A DNA stretch of 64,000 bases from Gangjinia marincola (GTDB taxonomy: Bacteria; Bacteroidota; Bacteroidia; Flavobacteriales; Flavobacteriaceae). Both the position numbers and the translations under genes were made by a program. The notes below the pieces were generated by a model. It did no database searches, was not told the origin of the DNA, and was given only the letters and a program-made list of their open reading frames with translations. The stretch is from NCBI RefSeq assembly GCF_039523415.1, contig NZ_BAAAFG010000001.1, forward strand, positions 124,001 to 188,000. Direction: 5' to 3'. Within the stretch, counting starts at the first letter, position 1, and every line of letters starts with the position of its first letter. This document shows positions 18,833 through 28,214 of this stretch, piece by piece.

Positions 18833-20176
18833 ATGCAAATTATTGCTCAAATAGCATTTGCCGTGGTTCTCATTGCGGGTATCGGATATTTTTCCAGAAA
18901 CGTTATGCGTATTAAGCGTAATATTAATTTGGGTCGGGATGAAGATCGATCTGATAACCCGTCACAGCGTTGGAAGAACATGGCGATGATCGCCTTAGGT
19001 CAATCAAAAATGGTAAAACGCCCCATTGCCGGAGCACTTCACGTTATCGTTTACATAGGTTTTGTAATTATCAACATAGAGGTGTTAGAAATCATTATTG
19101 ATGGATTAGCAGGAACACACCGTATTTTTAGTTTTTTAGGTCCTGTGTACGATTTCTTAATCGGGTCTTTTGAAATACTGGCACTTTTAGTACTTATTAC
19201 TGTAGTGATCTTTTGGATACGAAGAAACGGTCTTGATATTCGCAGATTTAAAATGCCAGAACTTAAGGGCTGGCCAAAGAATGACGCTAATTTCATTCTT
19301 TATTTTGAGGTTGTATTGATGGTTTTATTTTTAACTATGAATGCGACAGATCACCAACTTCAACTCAATGGAGCTGATCACTATGCTAATGAAGCAGGAA
19401 TAATGGGCTCTTTCCCTGTTAGCCAATTCTTACTTCCTATTTTTGACGGCATGAGCAACAGTTCACTTATAATTATTGAACGTTTGGCTTGGTGGTTACA
19501 CATTGTAGGAATTTTGATATTTCTTAATTACCTGTACTGGTCTAAGCATTTGCACATCTTGCTTGCTTTTCCAAATACCTATTATGGTGATTTAACTCCA
19601 CAAGGTCAGTTAGATAATTTGGAGTCTGTGACGAATGAAGTCAAGCTTATGATGGATCCAAGCGCAGATCCTTTTGCTGCTCCAGATGCAGGTCAAGCCG
19701 AAGAAGAGCCTGCAAAATTTGGCGCCAGTGATGTCATGGATCTTTCCTGGAAAAATTTACTAGGTGCATATACCTGCACCGAGTGTGGACGTTGTACCAG
19801 TGAATGTCCGGCAAACCAAACCGGAAAAAAGCTTTCTCCACGTAAAATAATGATGGATACCCGCGATCGATTAGAAGAAGTGGGAGAGAATATCAATAAG
19901 AATGGAAAGTTTGTCGATGATGGCAAACAATTACTGGACGACTACATTACTAAAGAAGAACTATGGGCGTGTACAACCTGTAACGCTTGTGTTGAAGCTT
20001 GCCCGGTAAGCATTAATCCATTATCAATTATTTTGGATATGCGTCAATATTTAGTGATGGAGCAGAGCGCTGCTCCTACAGATTTAAATAATGCCATGAC
20101 CAATATAGAGAATAATGGGGCACCCTGGCCGTTTAATCAAATGGACCGCTTGAATTGGGCTAAAGAAAATGCATAA
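18833..20176 (+). CDS. membrane (Fe-S)-binding heterodisulfide-reductase-like protein
   Basis: 447 aa. Membrane helices lie at about residues 5-21, 68-90, 108-128, 155-172 and 220-238. A cytoplasmic C-terminal ferredoxin part has two four-cysteine 4Fe-4S sites: C315, C318, C321, C325 (CTECGRCTSECP) and C380, C383, C386, C390 (CTTCNACVEACP). The layout resembles HdrDE- or GlpC-like membrane electron-transfer subunits. The natural partner is the CCG-domain protein at 20832. Substrate and electron acceptor are unknown. Confidence 0.88.
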   Translation: MQIIAQIAFAVVLIAGIGYFSRNVMRIKRNINLGRDEDRSDNPSQRWKNMAMIALGQSKMVKRPIAGALHVIVYIGFVIINIEVLEIIIDGLAGTHRIFSFLGPVYDFLIGSFEILALLVLITVVIFWIRRNGLDIRRFKMPELKGWPKNDANFILYFEVVLMVLFLTMNATDHQLQLNGADHYANEAGIMGSFPVSQFLLPIFDGMSNSSLIIIERLAWWLHIVGILIFLNYLYWSKHLHILLAFPNTYYGDLTPQGQLDNLESVTNEVKLMMDPSADPFAAPDAGQAEEEPAKFGASDVMDLSWKNLLGAYTCTECGRCTSECPANQTGKKLSPRKIMMDTRDRLEEVGENINKNGKFVDDGKQLLDDYITKEELWACTTCNACVEACPVSINPLSIILDMRQYLVMEQSAAPTDLNNAMTNIENNGAPWPFNQMDRLNWAKENA

Positions 20177-20219
20177 TTCCATTAGTCATCTACTATAAAA
20201 ACGCTTCAAGAATAAAAGA

Positions 20220-20660
20220 ATGACCAAAGCTGAAAAAACCAGAGAATTTCTACAAATAAAGGATGAGACGGGGGTTACACTCAGTCCTATATTACCTGAT
20301 CATGTAAAAAACTACCTTATAGATATTGACGGAACCATTACTGAAGATGTTCCTAATGAAGAGCCAGAGCGTATGGCGACCTGTAAGCCTTTTCCTGATG
20401 CACTGGAAATACTAAACAAATGGTATAGTGAAGGGCATGTGATCTGTTTTTTTACGTCAAGAACCGAAGAACACAGAGCAGTGACTGAAAAGTGGTTAGC
20501 AGAGCACGGATTCAATTACCACAGTTTGTTGATGGGAAAACCACGCGGCGGAAATTATCATTGGATTGATAACCATATGGTACGCGCAACACGTTATAAA
20601 GGTAATTTTACAGATTTAATTGAAAAAGAAGTAAAAATAGAAGTCTTTAAAGACGAGTAA
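20220..20660 (+). CDS. HAD-fold phosphatase-like protein
   Basis: 146 aa. The HAD motif I is YLIDIDGTITED (nucleophile Asp, residues about 36-41), motif II is CFFTSRTEEHR, and a motif III/IV-like segment reads HWIDNH. This is a cap-less, single-domain HAD protein. Related flavobacterial entries often carry the label phosphoheptose isomerase, which this sequence does not support, as there is no SIS domain. The natural substrate is unknown. It sits between two genes for partner Fe-S proteins, followed by repeat DNA. Confidence 0.75.
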   Translation: MTKAEKTREFLQIKDETGVTLSPILPDHVKNYLIDIDGTITEDVPNEEPERMATCKPFPDALEILNKWYSEGHVICFFTSRTEEHRAVTEKWLAEHGFNYHSLLMGKPRGGNYHWIDNHMVRATRYKGNFTDLIEKEVKIEVFKDE

Positions 20661-20665
20661 TACTT

Positions 20666-20709
20666 GTGACTGAGCCTTTCGTTTTGGTGACTGAGCCTGT
20701 CGAAGTCAC
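20666..20709. repeat. REP-like element, one and a half copies
   Basis: GTGACTGAGCCTGTCGAAGTCAC at 20687-20709 has inverted ends (GTGACT/AGTCAC). A half copy, GTGACTGAGCCTTTCG, lies just before it at 20666-20681. The core resembles the elements at 23700 and 63935. Confidence 0.7.
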
Positions 20710-20781
20710 TATCTAATAAACTTACCAGGACCAGCGAAGTCAACTAGTATCAAGAAAAGAAAATAAAAGTCTTCCTTCATT

Positions 20782-20799
20782 TCTCCCCTTGAGGGGAGA
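20782..20799. repeat. hairpin element TCTCCCC-TTGA-GGGGAGA
   Basis: Perfect 7-bp inverted repeat with a TTGA loop, followed by AAAGAGGGGTGTTTT. It has the form of a dispersed intergenic repeat seen in Bacteroidota. There is no T-run directly after the stem, so it is not a typical terminator. Confidence 0.6.
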
Positions 20800-20831
20800 T
20801 AAAGAGGGGTGTTTTAATAAGACAGTTTAAT

Positions 20832-21623
20832 ATGACAGAAGCAGTTAAAGTGCCTACCATGGCAGAATATATGGCGCAGGATAAAATGCCTGAAGTTCTT
20901 TTTTGGGTAGGATGCGCCGGTAGTTTTGACGATAGAGCAAAAAAGATCACTAAAGCCTTTGTAAAACTTTTACATAAAGCAAACGTTGACTTTGCGGTGC
21001 TGGGAACCGAAGAAAGCTGTACCGGGGACCCGGCAAAACGCGCCGGGAACGAATTTTTATTTCAAATGCAGGCCGTAACAAATATTGAAGTTATGAACGG
21101 TTACGGAGTGAAGAAAATTGTCACTACCTGTCCGCATTGCTTTAATACCATCAAAAACGAATATCCGGGTCTAGGTGGCGACTATGAGGTTATGCACCAC
21201 ACGAACTTTCTAAAAGCGCTCTTAGAAGAAGGGCGACTCACTGTTGAAGGCGGTAAATTCAAAGGAAAACGCATTACCTACCACGATCCGTGCTACTTGG
21301 CCAGAGCCAATAACATTTATGAAGCTCCGCGTGAGTTACTGGAAAAATTGGAAGCCGAGGTAGTCGAAATGCGTAAATGCAAAAAACAAGGACTTTGCTG
21401 TGGCGCTGGTGGTGCTCAAATGTTCAAAGAACCAGAGCCCGGCAATATGGATGTCAATATCCTGCGTACAGAGCAAGCCTTGGAGACAAAACCCAATATC
21501 ATTGCTGCGGCCTGCCCGTTTTGTAATACCATGATGAGCGACGGAGTCAAAAATAAAGAGAAAGAAGATAGCATTGAGGTGCTGGATGTAGCTGAATTAA
21601 TTGCTAACGCGGAAGATTTATAA
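20832..21623 (+). CDS. CCG-domain (Fe-S)-binding protein, HdrB-like
   Basis: 263 aa. Two cysteine-rich CCG-type modules are visible: TTCPHCFNTIKNEYP (about residue 100) with YHDPCYLAR (about 152), and KQGLCCGAGGAQMF (about 190) with AACPFCNTMMSDG (about 225). Such domains bind a noncubane or conventional Fe-S cluster in HdrB, GlpC and LutA-type enzymes. It very likely forms a complex with the membrane Fe-S protein at 18833; the HAD gene and repeats lie between. The 3' end is two bases before the next gene. Confidence 0.88.
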   Translation: MTEAVKVPTMAEYMAQDKMPEVLFWVGCAGSFDDRAKKITKAFVKLLHKANVDFAVLGTEESCTGDPAKRAGNEFLFQMQAVTNIEVMNGYGVKKIVTTCPHCFNTIKNEYPGLGGDYEVMHHTNFLKALLEEGRLTVEGGKFKGKRITYHDPCYLARANNIYEAPRELLEKLEAEVVEMRKCKKQGLCCGAGGAQMFKEPEPGNMDVNILRTEQALETKPNIIAAACPFCNTMMSDGVKNKEKEDSIEVLDVAELIANAEDL

Positions 21624-21625
21624 GC

Positions 21626-22111
21626 ATGTTGGTCCCCTTTGAAAGCTTACCAAATTCTGCGCGTGTTTGGATCTACCAATCCAATCGCCCCTTTACCGAA
21701 GCTGAAGCAAAAGAAGTAGAACAAAAAGTTGCCGACTTTATGCAGCAGTGGACAGCCCATGGCGCCGAATTAAAGGGAAGTTTTGAGCTAAAATATCGTC
21801 GATTTATTGTGCTGGCCATCGATCAGCAACACGCGAGTGCCAGTGGATGTTCCATTGACGCCTCTGTGCGATTTATTCAACAATTAGAGAAAGAGTACAA
21901 CGTGGATTTGTTGGATAAAATGAACGTCACCTACAAAACAGGTGAATTTATCGCGCATAAACCACTTCTTGACTTCAAAAAAATGGCGCAAAGTAAGTCT
22001 GTGTCCGGTAAAACGATCGTTTTCAATAATCTTGTGAATACTAAAGAAGAATACTTAGATCATTGGGAAGTACCCGCAAGTGAAAGCTGGCATAGCCGGT
22101 TTGTGAAGTAG
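21626..22111 (+). CDS. conserved Bacteroidota protein, often mislabelled ABC transporter ATPase
   Basis: 161 aa, soluble, no signal peptide and no Walker motifs, so the label ABC transporter ATPase seen on similar proteins is not supported. Landmarks are SARVWIYQSNRPF near residue 10, a central LKGSFELKYRRFIVLAID strand pair, and ASGCSIDASVRFIQQLE (about residues 72-90). It follows the CCG protein by two bases and is probably co-transcribed. Function unknown. Confidence 0.75.
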   Translation: MLVPFESLPNSARVWIYQSNRPFTEAEAKEVEQKVADFMQQWTAHGAELKGSFELKYRRFIVLAIDQQHASASGCSIDASVRFIQQLEKEYNVDLLDKMNVTYKTGEFIAHKPLLDFKKMAQSKSVSGKTIVFNNLVNTKEEYLDHWEVPASESWHSRFVK

Positions 22112-22243
22112 TATTTTAGCAAACAGGGAGTAGTCACAATTACCAGTAAAAGGAGACTCCAATATATGCGTGTGTTAAAGTTTACCTTTACTTTCTCAAA
22201 TTAACAACCCGGCGTTCTTCGTTCGCACCTTTAAATTTCACTT

Positions 22244-23593
22244 ATGGCTTCATTCCAGGATTTTCCTATTTCCAAACAGCTTCAGTATGCCCTGGATGAT
22301 CTTGGTTTTACGATACCAACTCCTATCCAGGTACAGGCGTTTCCTGTAGTTGCTTCAGGTAAGGATGTCATTGGTATTTCACAAACCGGTACAGGTAAAA
22401 CGCTGGCGTATATGCTGCCGTTACTTCAAAATCTTTCGTATTCAAAACAAATCAATCCCAGAATCTTGGTGCTGGTACCAACTCGTGAATTGGTGGTGCA
22501 GGTAGTAGAGGAGATCGAAAAATTTACTAAATATCAAAATGTGCGTACGGTAGGTGTTTTTGGCGGAGTCAATCTTAATCGACATAAAGAAGCGGTAGCG
22601 CAAGGTGCAGACATTATTGTGGCTACTCCGGGGCGGTTGTACGATTTGGTGATTAGCAGAGCCCTTCAGCTTAAATCGGTCAAGAAAGTAGTGATTGACG
22701 AAGTAGATGTAATGCTTGATTTGGGATTTAGGTTTCAGTTGGTCAATATTTTTGAGTTGCTACCAGAGCGTCGTCAACATATTATGTTTTCGGCTACCAT
22801 GACTGAAGAGATTGATGAACTCATTCAGGATTTCTTTAGAGGCACCACCACCATTTCGATCGCTAGTAGTGGAACTCCGCTGGATAATATCACCCAATAC
22901 TGCTACAGGGTTCAAAACTTTTATACCAAAGTGAACCTGCTGGGTCATTTACTTCAAGATAAAAATGAATATACTAAGGTATTGGTGTTTGTAGATAATA
23001 AACGCAATGCTGATCGCGTGTTTGATGCGTTGGACGGGCAGTTTGTTAATGATGTATCTGTAATTCATTCAAATAAAACCCAGAATTACCGCTTAAGATC
23101 AATTGAAGAGTTTGAACAAGGAGAGCACCGCATCTTAGTAACTACAGATATTATGGCAAGGGGACTGGATTTGGATAAGATCTCTCATGTGATTAATATA
23201 AATACGCCAGCTTTCGCGGAAAATTATATGCACCGTATCGGGAGAACGGGTAGGGCAGAGCAGCCGGGAACTTCGATCCTTATGTTCACCCGAAAGGAAA
23301 TCGAAGCCAAAGAAGCCATTGAAACATTGATGGATATGCAGATTGAAAAGCTTGCATTTCCTGAAGAAGTTGAAATCTCCACTCAGCTATTACCTTCAGA
23401 ACGCACCAGAATCAAAGAGCGCGATAATCCTCATAAACGAAATGAAGACGAGGTAGGAGCAAGTTTTCACGAGAAGAAAGCCAAAAATCAAAAAACCAAT
23501 AAGGGAGGCTCTTATCGCAGAAAAGTCAAGGAGAAGTATAAGAAACCAAAGACCAAAGGAGATAAGAATTTTAACCGCCGAAAGAAGAAGTAG
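22244..23593 (+). CDS. DEAD-box RNA helicase (DEVD variant)
   Basis: 449 aa. The order is: Q-motif (FTIPTPIQVQ), motif I (QTGTGKT), Ia (PTRELVVQ), Ib (TPGRL), motif II as DEVD rather than DEAD, motif III (SAT), then the helicase C domain with VFVDNK, TTDIMARGLD and HRIGRTGRAE. A Lys/Arg-rich tail (about residues 385-449) is a typical RNA-binding extension. It unwinds RNA in ribosome assembly or mRNA decay. Alanine to valine at the third DEAD position is conservative and should keep ATPase activity. Confidence 0.94.
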   Translation: MASFQDFPISKQLQYALDDLGFTIPTPIQVQAFPVVASGKDVIGISQTGTGKTLAYMLPLLQNLSYSKQINPRILVLVPTRELVVQVVEEIEKFTKYQNVRTVGVFGGVNLNRHKEAVAQGADIIVATPGRLYDLVISRALQLKSVKKVVIDEVDVMLDLGFRFQLVNIFELLPERRQHIMFSATMTEEIDELIQDFFRGTTTISIASSGTPLDNITQYCYRVQNFYTKVNLLGHLLQDKNEYTKVLVFVDNKRNADRVFDALDGQFVNDVSVIHSNKTQNYRLRSIEEFEQGEHRILVTTDIMARGLDLDKISHVININTPAFAENYMHRIGRTGRAEQPGTSILMFTRKEIEAKEAIETLMDMQIEKLAFPEEVEISTQLLPSERTRIKERDNPHKRNEDEVGASFHEKKAKNQKTNKGGSYRRKVKEKYKKPKTKGDKNFNRRKKK

Positions 23594-23699
23594 ATAGTAG
23601 TTAGTAGTTTTTAGCGTAGTCTTTCAATTAACTAAATTTTGGGCTTGCTGAAGAGAAGTTCTAAGTAGGCAATAATAAAAACTTAATCACGAATAACTT

Positions 23700-23724
23700 G
23701 TCACCCTGAGCGCAGTCGAAGGAC
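23700..23724. repeat. REP-like element
   Basis: GTCACCCTGAGCGCAGTCGAAGG is a member of the same TGAG..GTCGAAG repeat family as 20687 and, reversed, 63935. It lies in a 366-base spacer (23594-23959) that otherwise shows no gene, only AT- and pyrimidine-rich sequence. Confidence 0.65.
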
Positions 23725-23959
23725 AGTCTTAAGTCTTTAGTTGCAGTCCTCAGTATGTAACAACCAATCACCTAATAACGTAATAACAAATAACTTTAAA
23801 GCATTTAGTTGATAATGACGTTTTCAAGTTTAATATCGTCTTCAACTTCATCTTCATCTTCAATTTCACTCCGTTAATAACCCCTTGATTATTTCTTTTT
23901 TTCTTGCGGTTGGTAATGGTTTGATTCTTGTATATTCAATAAAAATTTTCGGCCGTTTT

Positions 23960-26878
23960 ATGTTTCAACGCTTTTATCTTACGCTACTCGTATTAAGTAG
24001 TTGTTGCTCTTATAGCTACGCTCAAATTCATCCGCTTAAAACGACAGACTCCATTGCTCAAATACGATGGGTAGATAGCCTATACGCCGCAATGAGTGTT
24101 GATCAAAAAGTTGGGCAGCTTTTTATGGCGCAAGGTTTTTCAAATGAAGGACGCAGTCATGAGCAAAACATTAAACAACTGGTACAAAAGTATCATATTG
24201 GCGGAATCATATTTTCAAAGGGAGGGCCTGTTCGCCAGGCTAAAATGAATAACAGACTGCAAGAAACTGCAGACATACCCTTGATGATGGCGATGGACGC
24301 CGAGTGGGGATTAAGCATGCGTTTGGATAGTACGTTTGCTTTCCCGTGGAATATGACCATGGGAGCCGTTCGCAATGACACCTTGATCAAAAGAGCCGGG
24401 GAGCAGATAGGTAAACATGTCAAACGCATAGGGATGCACATGAATTTTGGCCCTGTGGTGGATATTAATACCAACCCTCTAAATCCCATTATTGGGAACC
24501 GTTCTTTTGGCGAAGAAAAAGAGAACGTAACGAATAAAGCCCTAGCCTTTATGCAGGGCATGCACAGCCAAGGCGTGCTGAGTAGTGCAAAGCACTTCCC
24601 AGGACATGGCGATACCAGCAGCGATTCTCATTTAACGTTACCCATCATTGACTTTACGGCAGATCGTATAGATAGCGTAGAATTATACCCATACAGAAAG
24701 TTAATAGAGGCAGGAGTGAGCAGTGTCATGGTAGCGCATTTAAATATTCCGGCGTTGGGAGCAGGAGCTCAAAACCCTTCTTCAATTTCACCACGGATTG
24801 TTACTCGATTGCTTCAGGATAAATTAAACTTTAAAGGGTTGGTCTTTACAGATGCGATGGAAATGAAAGGAATTGCTGACGTGAAAGGACCGGGAGAGGC
24901 CGATTTATCAGCTTTCATGGCGGGGAATGATGTAATATTAATTTCTGAAAATATTCCTGTAGGCATCGAGAAAATAAAAACAGCCGTTGGTACAGGTATC
25001 ATTACAGAAGATCGTTTGGCCCGATCAGTCAAGAAAATTTTAATGGCAAAGTATAAGGTTGGACTGCATGACTACCAACCCGTAGATATAGAAAACCTCT
25101 ATGAAGAGCTCAATACGACTCAAAATGACATCATTTATCGTGATATCATGGAGAACGCTATCACGGTACTCAAAAATAATAATGGTATTCTACCCATTAA
25201 AAGATTAGATAAACAAAAAATAGCCTATGTAAGCATGGGGGATGACGAAGGGGCTCCTTTTTTTACAGAACTAAACAAATATGCTGGGGTTGATTGGATC
25301 AAAGCAGATAAATTAAATGAACTTACCGCTAAGCTCAAAGACTACACGCAGGTAATTGTGGGACTGCATAAATCAAATGACCACCCCTGGAAAGACTTTA
25401 AATTCACTAATAAAGAATTGGTCTGGCTCTATGAGATTTCACGGTTAAACGCAACAATTCTAAGTGTATTTACGCGACCTTATGCTATGCTTGATCTCAA
25501 AACCACAACGAATTTAAATGGGATTATCATTGGATATCAAAACAGTCTCATCGCCCAGCAGCTTACAGCACAGGCAATTTTTGGTGGAATAGAGGCTAAG
25601 GGCATTCTTCCGGTATCGATTGGAGATGAATTCCCTGCGGGGACAAGCTATATTACACGCGCCAATGGGAGACTTTCTTATGGTATTCCTGAGCAGGTTG
25701 GATTAAATTCGGCTAAACTTAGTAAAATTGATTCCGTAGTAAATATGGCAATCGCCAAAAAAATGACTCCGGGAGCTCAATTACTAATCGCCAAGAAAGG
25801 CAAAGTAGTGTATCATAAATCCTTTGGTTATCATACCTACGCAAAGAAAAGCATGGTTCGCAAAGATGATATATATGATCTTGCTTCGCTCACTAAGATT
25901 TTAGCCACGCTACCAATGTTGATGCAACAGCACGATCAGGGTCTTTTTACCCTTGAAGATCCATTGAAAAAATTAATTCCCGATTTAAAGAATACAAATA
26001 AAGGAAATATTCCAATCATACGGGCACTCAGTCATACCGGTAGGTTCAAGCCCTGGATTCCATTTTATCTAAAGACGCTGGATAGTGTTACTAAAAAACC
26101 TTTACCTAAATACTACAGTTCTAAGTACTCCAAAGAATTTGGCGTGCAAGTGAGTGAAAAGCTCTTTTTGCGCAGTGATTATAGCGATAGTCTATATCAT
26201 CAAGTGGTTGAGAGTGATTTAAGAAAAAAATCAAATTATCGCTACAGCGATTTACCCTACTATATTTTCAAAAAGTACATTGAAGATTTTTACGATGCTT
26301 CCTTAGCAAAAGTTGCTGCAAGAACCTATTATGAAAAACTGGGCGCTTATCGAACAACCTTTAAACCTCTGAAGCAATTTAAAAAGGTAGAAATCGTGCC
26401 TTCTGAACGCGATACGTATTTTAGATATGCTAAAGTTCAAGGATATGTTCACGATATGGGCGCAGCCATGCAGAATAATGTAGGTGGTCATGCGGGATTG
26501 TTTAGCGATGCACATGGTGTGGCTAAAATGATGCAATTATACCTCAATGATGGTATTTATGGCGATGAGCAGTTTTTTTCTAAAGAGACCATGCAAGCTT
26601 TCAATACCTGTTATTACTGTGAAGATAAGGTACGCAGAGGAGTAGGGTTTGATAAACCTCAACTAAGTGAAGAGGGGCCAACATGCGGCTGTGTTTCAAT
26701 GACTAGCTTTGGTCACAGTGGATTTACTGGAACATTCGCGTGGGCAGATCCCGAAGAAGATTTAATCTACGTATTTTTATCCAATAGAACCTATCCCACG
26801 ATGGAGAACAGAGCTCTGATCAAAAACGATATTCGCAGTAAAATTCAGGGAATGATCTACGAAGCCATTGAGTGGTAA
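23960..26878 (+). CDS. GH3 beta-N-acetylhexosaminidase fused to a serine hydrolase domain
   Basis: 972 aa from the ATG at 23960; a TTG at 23885 would add 25 residues upstream of an ordinary signal peptide (MFQRFYLTLLVLSSCCSYSYAQ). The N-terminal half is a glycoside hydrolase 3 domain with KHFPGHGDTSSDSH (about residue 210, acid/base His-Asp region) and the nucleophile Asp in FTDAMEMKG (about 297). From about residue 590 a class C beta-lactamase-like domain follows, with SLTK (about 642) as the Ser-x-x-Lys motif and FGHSGFTG near the end. The fusion fits peptidoglycan recycling in the periplasm. Confidence 0.9.
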   Translation: MFQRFYLTLLVLSSCCSYSYAQIHPLKTTDSIAQIRWVDSLYAAMSVDQKVGQLFMAQGFSNEGRSHEQNIKQLVQKYHIGGIIFSKGGPVRQAKMNNRLQETADIPLMMAMDAEWGLSMRLDSTFAFPWNMTMGAVRNDTLIKRAGEQIGKHVKRIGMHMNFGPVVDINTNPLNPIIGNRSFGEEKENVTNKALAFMQGMHSQGVLSSAKHFPGHGDTSSDSHLTLPIIDFTADRIDSVELYPYRKLIEAGVSSVMVAHLNIPALGAGAQNPSSISPRIVTRLLQDKLNFKGLVFTDAMEMKGIADVKGPGEADLSAFMAGNDVILISENIPVGIEKIKTAVGTGIITEDRLARSVKKILMAKYKVGLHDYQPVDIENLYEELNTTQNDIIYRDIMENAITVLKNNNGILPIKRLDKQKIAYVSMGDDEGAPFFTELNKYAGVDWIKADKLNELTAKLKDYTQVIVGLHKSNDHPWKDFKFTNKELVWLYEISRLNATILSVFTRPYAMLDLKTTTNLNGIIIGYQNSLIAQQLTAQAIFGGIEAKGILPVSIGDEFPAGTSYITRANGRLSYGIPEQVGLNSAKLSKIDSVVNMAIAKKMTPGAQLLIAKKGKVVYHKSFGYHTYAKKSMVRKDDIYDLASLTKILATLPMLMQQHDQGLFTLEDPLKKLIPDLKNTNKGNIPIIRALSHTGRFKPWIPFYLKTLDSVTKKPLPKYYSSKYSKEFGVQVSEKLFLRSDYSDSLYHQVVESDLRKKSNYRYSDLPYYIFKKYIEDFYDASLAKVAARTYYEKLGAYRTTFKPLKQFKKVEIVPSERDTYFRYAKVQGYVHDMGAAMQNNVGGHAGLFSDAHGVAKMMQLYLNDGIYGDEQFFSKETMQAFNTCYYCEDKVRRGVGFDKPQLSEEGPTCGCVSMTSFGHSGFTGTFAWADPEEDLIYVFLSNRTYPTMENRALIKNDIRSKIQGMIYEAIEW

Positions 26879-26894
26879 ACCAATTAATAAACAC

Positions 26895-28016
26895 ATGAAA
26901 ATAGCCATTGTATGTTACCCTACTTTTGGCGGGAGTGGTGTCGTAGCCACAGAACTTGGATTAGCATTGGCTAAGCGAGGACATGAAATACACTTTATCA
27001 CCTATAAACAACCGGTTAGGTTAGAGCAACTTTCTTATAATGTGTTTTTTCATGAAGTACATGTGCCAGATTATCCCTTATTTCAGTATCCACCTTATGA
27101 ATTAGCACTTTCCAGTAAACTGGTGGATGTGATCAAACATTATCACCTCGAAATTTTACACGTACATTACGCCATTCCGCATGCTTACGCAGGATATATG
27201 GCAAAGAAAATGCTACAGGCCGAAGATATCTCAATCCCCATGGTAACAACCTTACATGGTACAGATATTACACTGGTGGGGAATCACCCTAATTACAAAC
27301 CGGCAGTTACGTTTAGCATTAATGAAAGTGACGTCGTAACCTCGGTCTCCCAGAGTTTAAAGGAGGATACATTGCGCCTTTTTGAAGTCAAAAAGGACAT
27401 TCAAGTCGTCTCTAACTTTATTGATATAAGTAAGCACATACATACAGATAAAGAATGTCAACGCGGGCTCATGGCCGCGCCGGAAGAAAAAATTGTTACT
27501 CACATCAGTAATTTTAGGGATGTAAAACGAATCCCAGATGTGATCAATGTATTTTATAATATCCAAAAGCAAATCAAGGCAAAACTCATTTTAGTAGGAG
27601 AGGGTCCTGAAAAAGCCTCAGCAGAAGACCAGGTGATGCAACTGGGTATTGAGAATAAAGTTAGGTTCTTAGGACAGAGCAATGAAATTCATGATATTTT
27701 ATGCTTCTCAGATTTGTTTTTATTGCCTTCAAAGCGTGAAAGCTTTGGCTTAGCGGCACTTGAAGCAATGGTAAATGGTACTCCGGTAATTTCAACAAAT
27801 ACCGGCGGATTGCCTGAAGTGAATATTCACGGGGTTTCAGGCTTTACCAGCAATGTAGGGGACGTAGAAGATATGACTATTAATGCACTCAAGATTTTGA
27901 AGGATGACCAAACTCTGGAAAAATTTAAAAAGCAGGCGGTAGAAGAAGCTAAGAAATTCGATATTAACGAAGTAGTTCCTGTTTACGAGGCGCTTTATCA
28001 TAACGCGAGATCCTAA
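26895..28016 (+). CDS. bshA: N-acetyl-alpha-D-glucosaminyl L-malate synthase BshA
   Basis: 373 aa from the ATG at 26895; the in-frame GTG upstream overlaps the previous gene. A GT4 glycosyltransferase with the BshA-specific N-terminus MKIAIVCYPTFGGSGVVATE, HVHYAIPHA, LHGTDITLVG, and the C-terminal donor site LPSKRESFGLAALEAM. It couples UDP-GlcNAc to L-malate, the first step of bacillithiol synthesis. This implies bacillithiol, not glutathione, as the main low-molecular-weight thiol, which matters for the GshB-like gene at 36799. Confidence 0.95.
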   Translation: MKIAIVCYPTFGGSGVVATELGLALAKRGHEIHFITYKQPVRLEQLSYNVFFHEVHVPDYPLFQYPPYELALSSKLVDVIKHYHLEILHVHYAIPHAYAGYMAKKMLQAEDISIPMVTTLHGTDITLVGNHPNYKPAVTFSINESDVVTSVSQSLKEDTLRLFEVKKDIQVVSNFIDISKHIHTDKECQRGLMAAPEEKIVTHISNFRDVKRIPDVINVFYNIQKQIKAKLILVGEGPEKASAEDQVMQLGIENKVRFLGQSNEIHDILCFSDLFLLPSKRESFGLAALEAMVNGTPVISTNTGGLPEVNIHGVSGFTSNVGDVEDMTINALKILKDDQTLEKFKKQAVEEAKKFDINEVVPVYEALYHNARS

Positions 28017-28024
28017 ACAAAAAA

Positions 28025-28044
28025 TCCCGCTGGTTACAGCGGGA
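28025..28044. other. 8-bp hairpin after bshA
   Basis: TCCCGCTG (28025-28032) and CAGCGGGA (28037-28044) form a perfect stem with a GTTA loop, starting 8 bases after the bshA stop. It is preceded by an A-run and not followed by T-rich DNA, so it is an imperfect terminator for bshA. It may stabilise the mRNA 3' end. Confidence 0.5.
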
Positions 28045-28214
28045 CCCTTGCAGATACACGTTTTATAGTGTACCACCCCAACACTTCGTTAGATGTCGTA
28101 GGATTTTTAAACACATTACTAAAAACATTACTCACCCTTTAATGACATTTTAAAGAAATAGGTTAACACACTAGGTAGAAATTATTTTACATTTTTGGGT
28201 TACTTTTAGTTTTT

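Noticed and set aside
20220..20660. Phosphoheptose isomerase label for the HAD gene
   Set aside because: No SIS domain; the DxDGT motif supports the HAD fold only.
21626..22111. ABC transporter ATPase label for the 161-aa protein
   Set aside because: No Walker A, Walker B or signature motif in the sequence.
24193..24561. 122-codon minus-strand frame inside the GH3 gene
   Set aside because: Antisense shadow; low-complexity composition and no conserved motifs.
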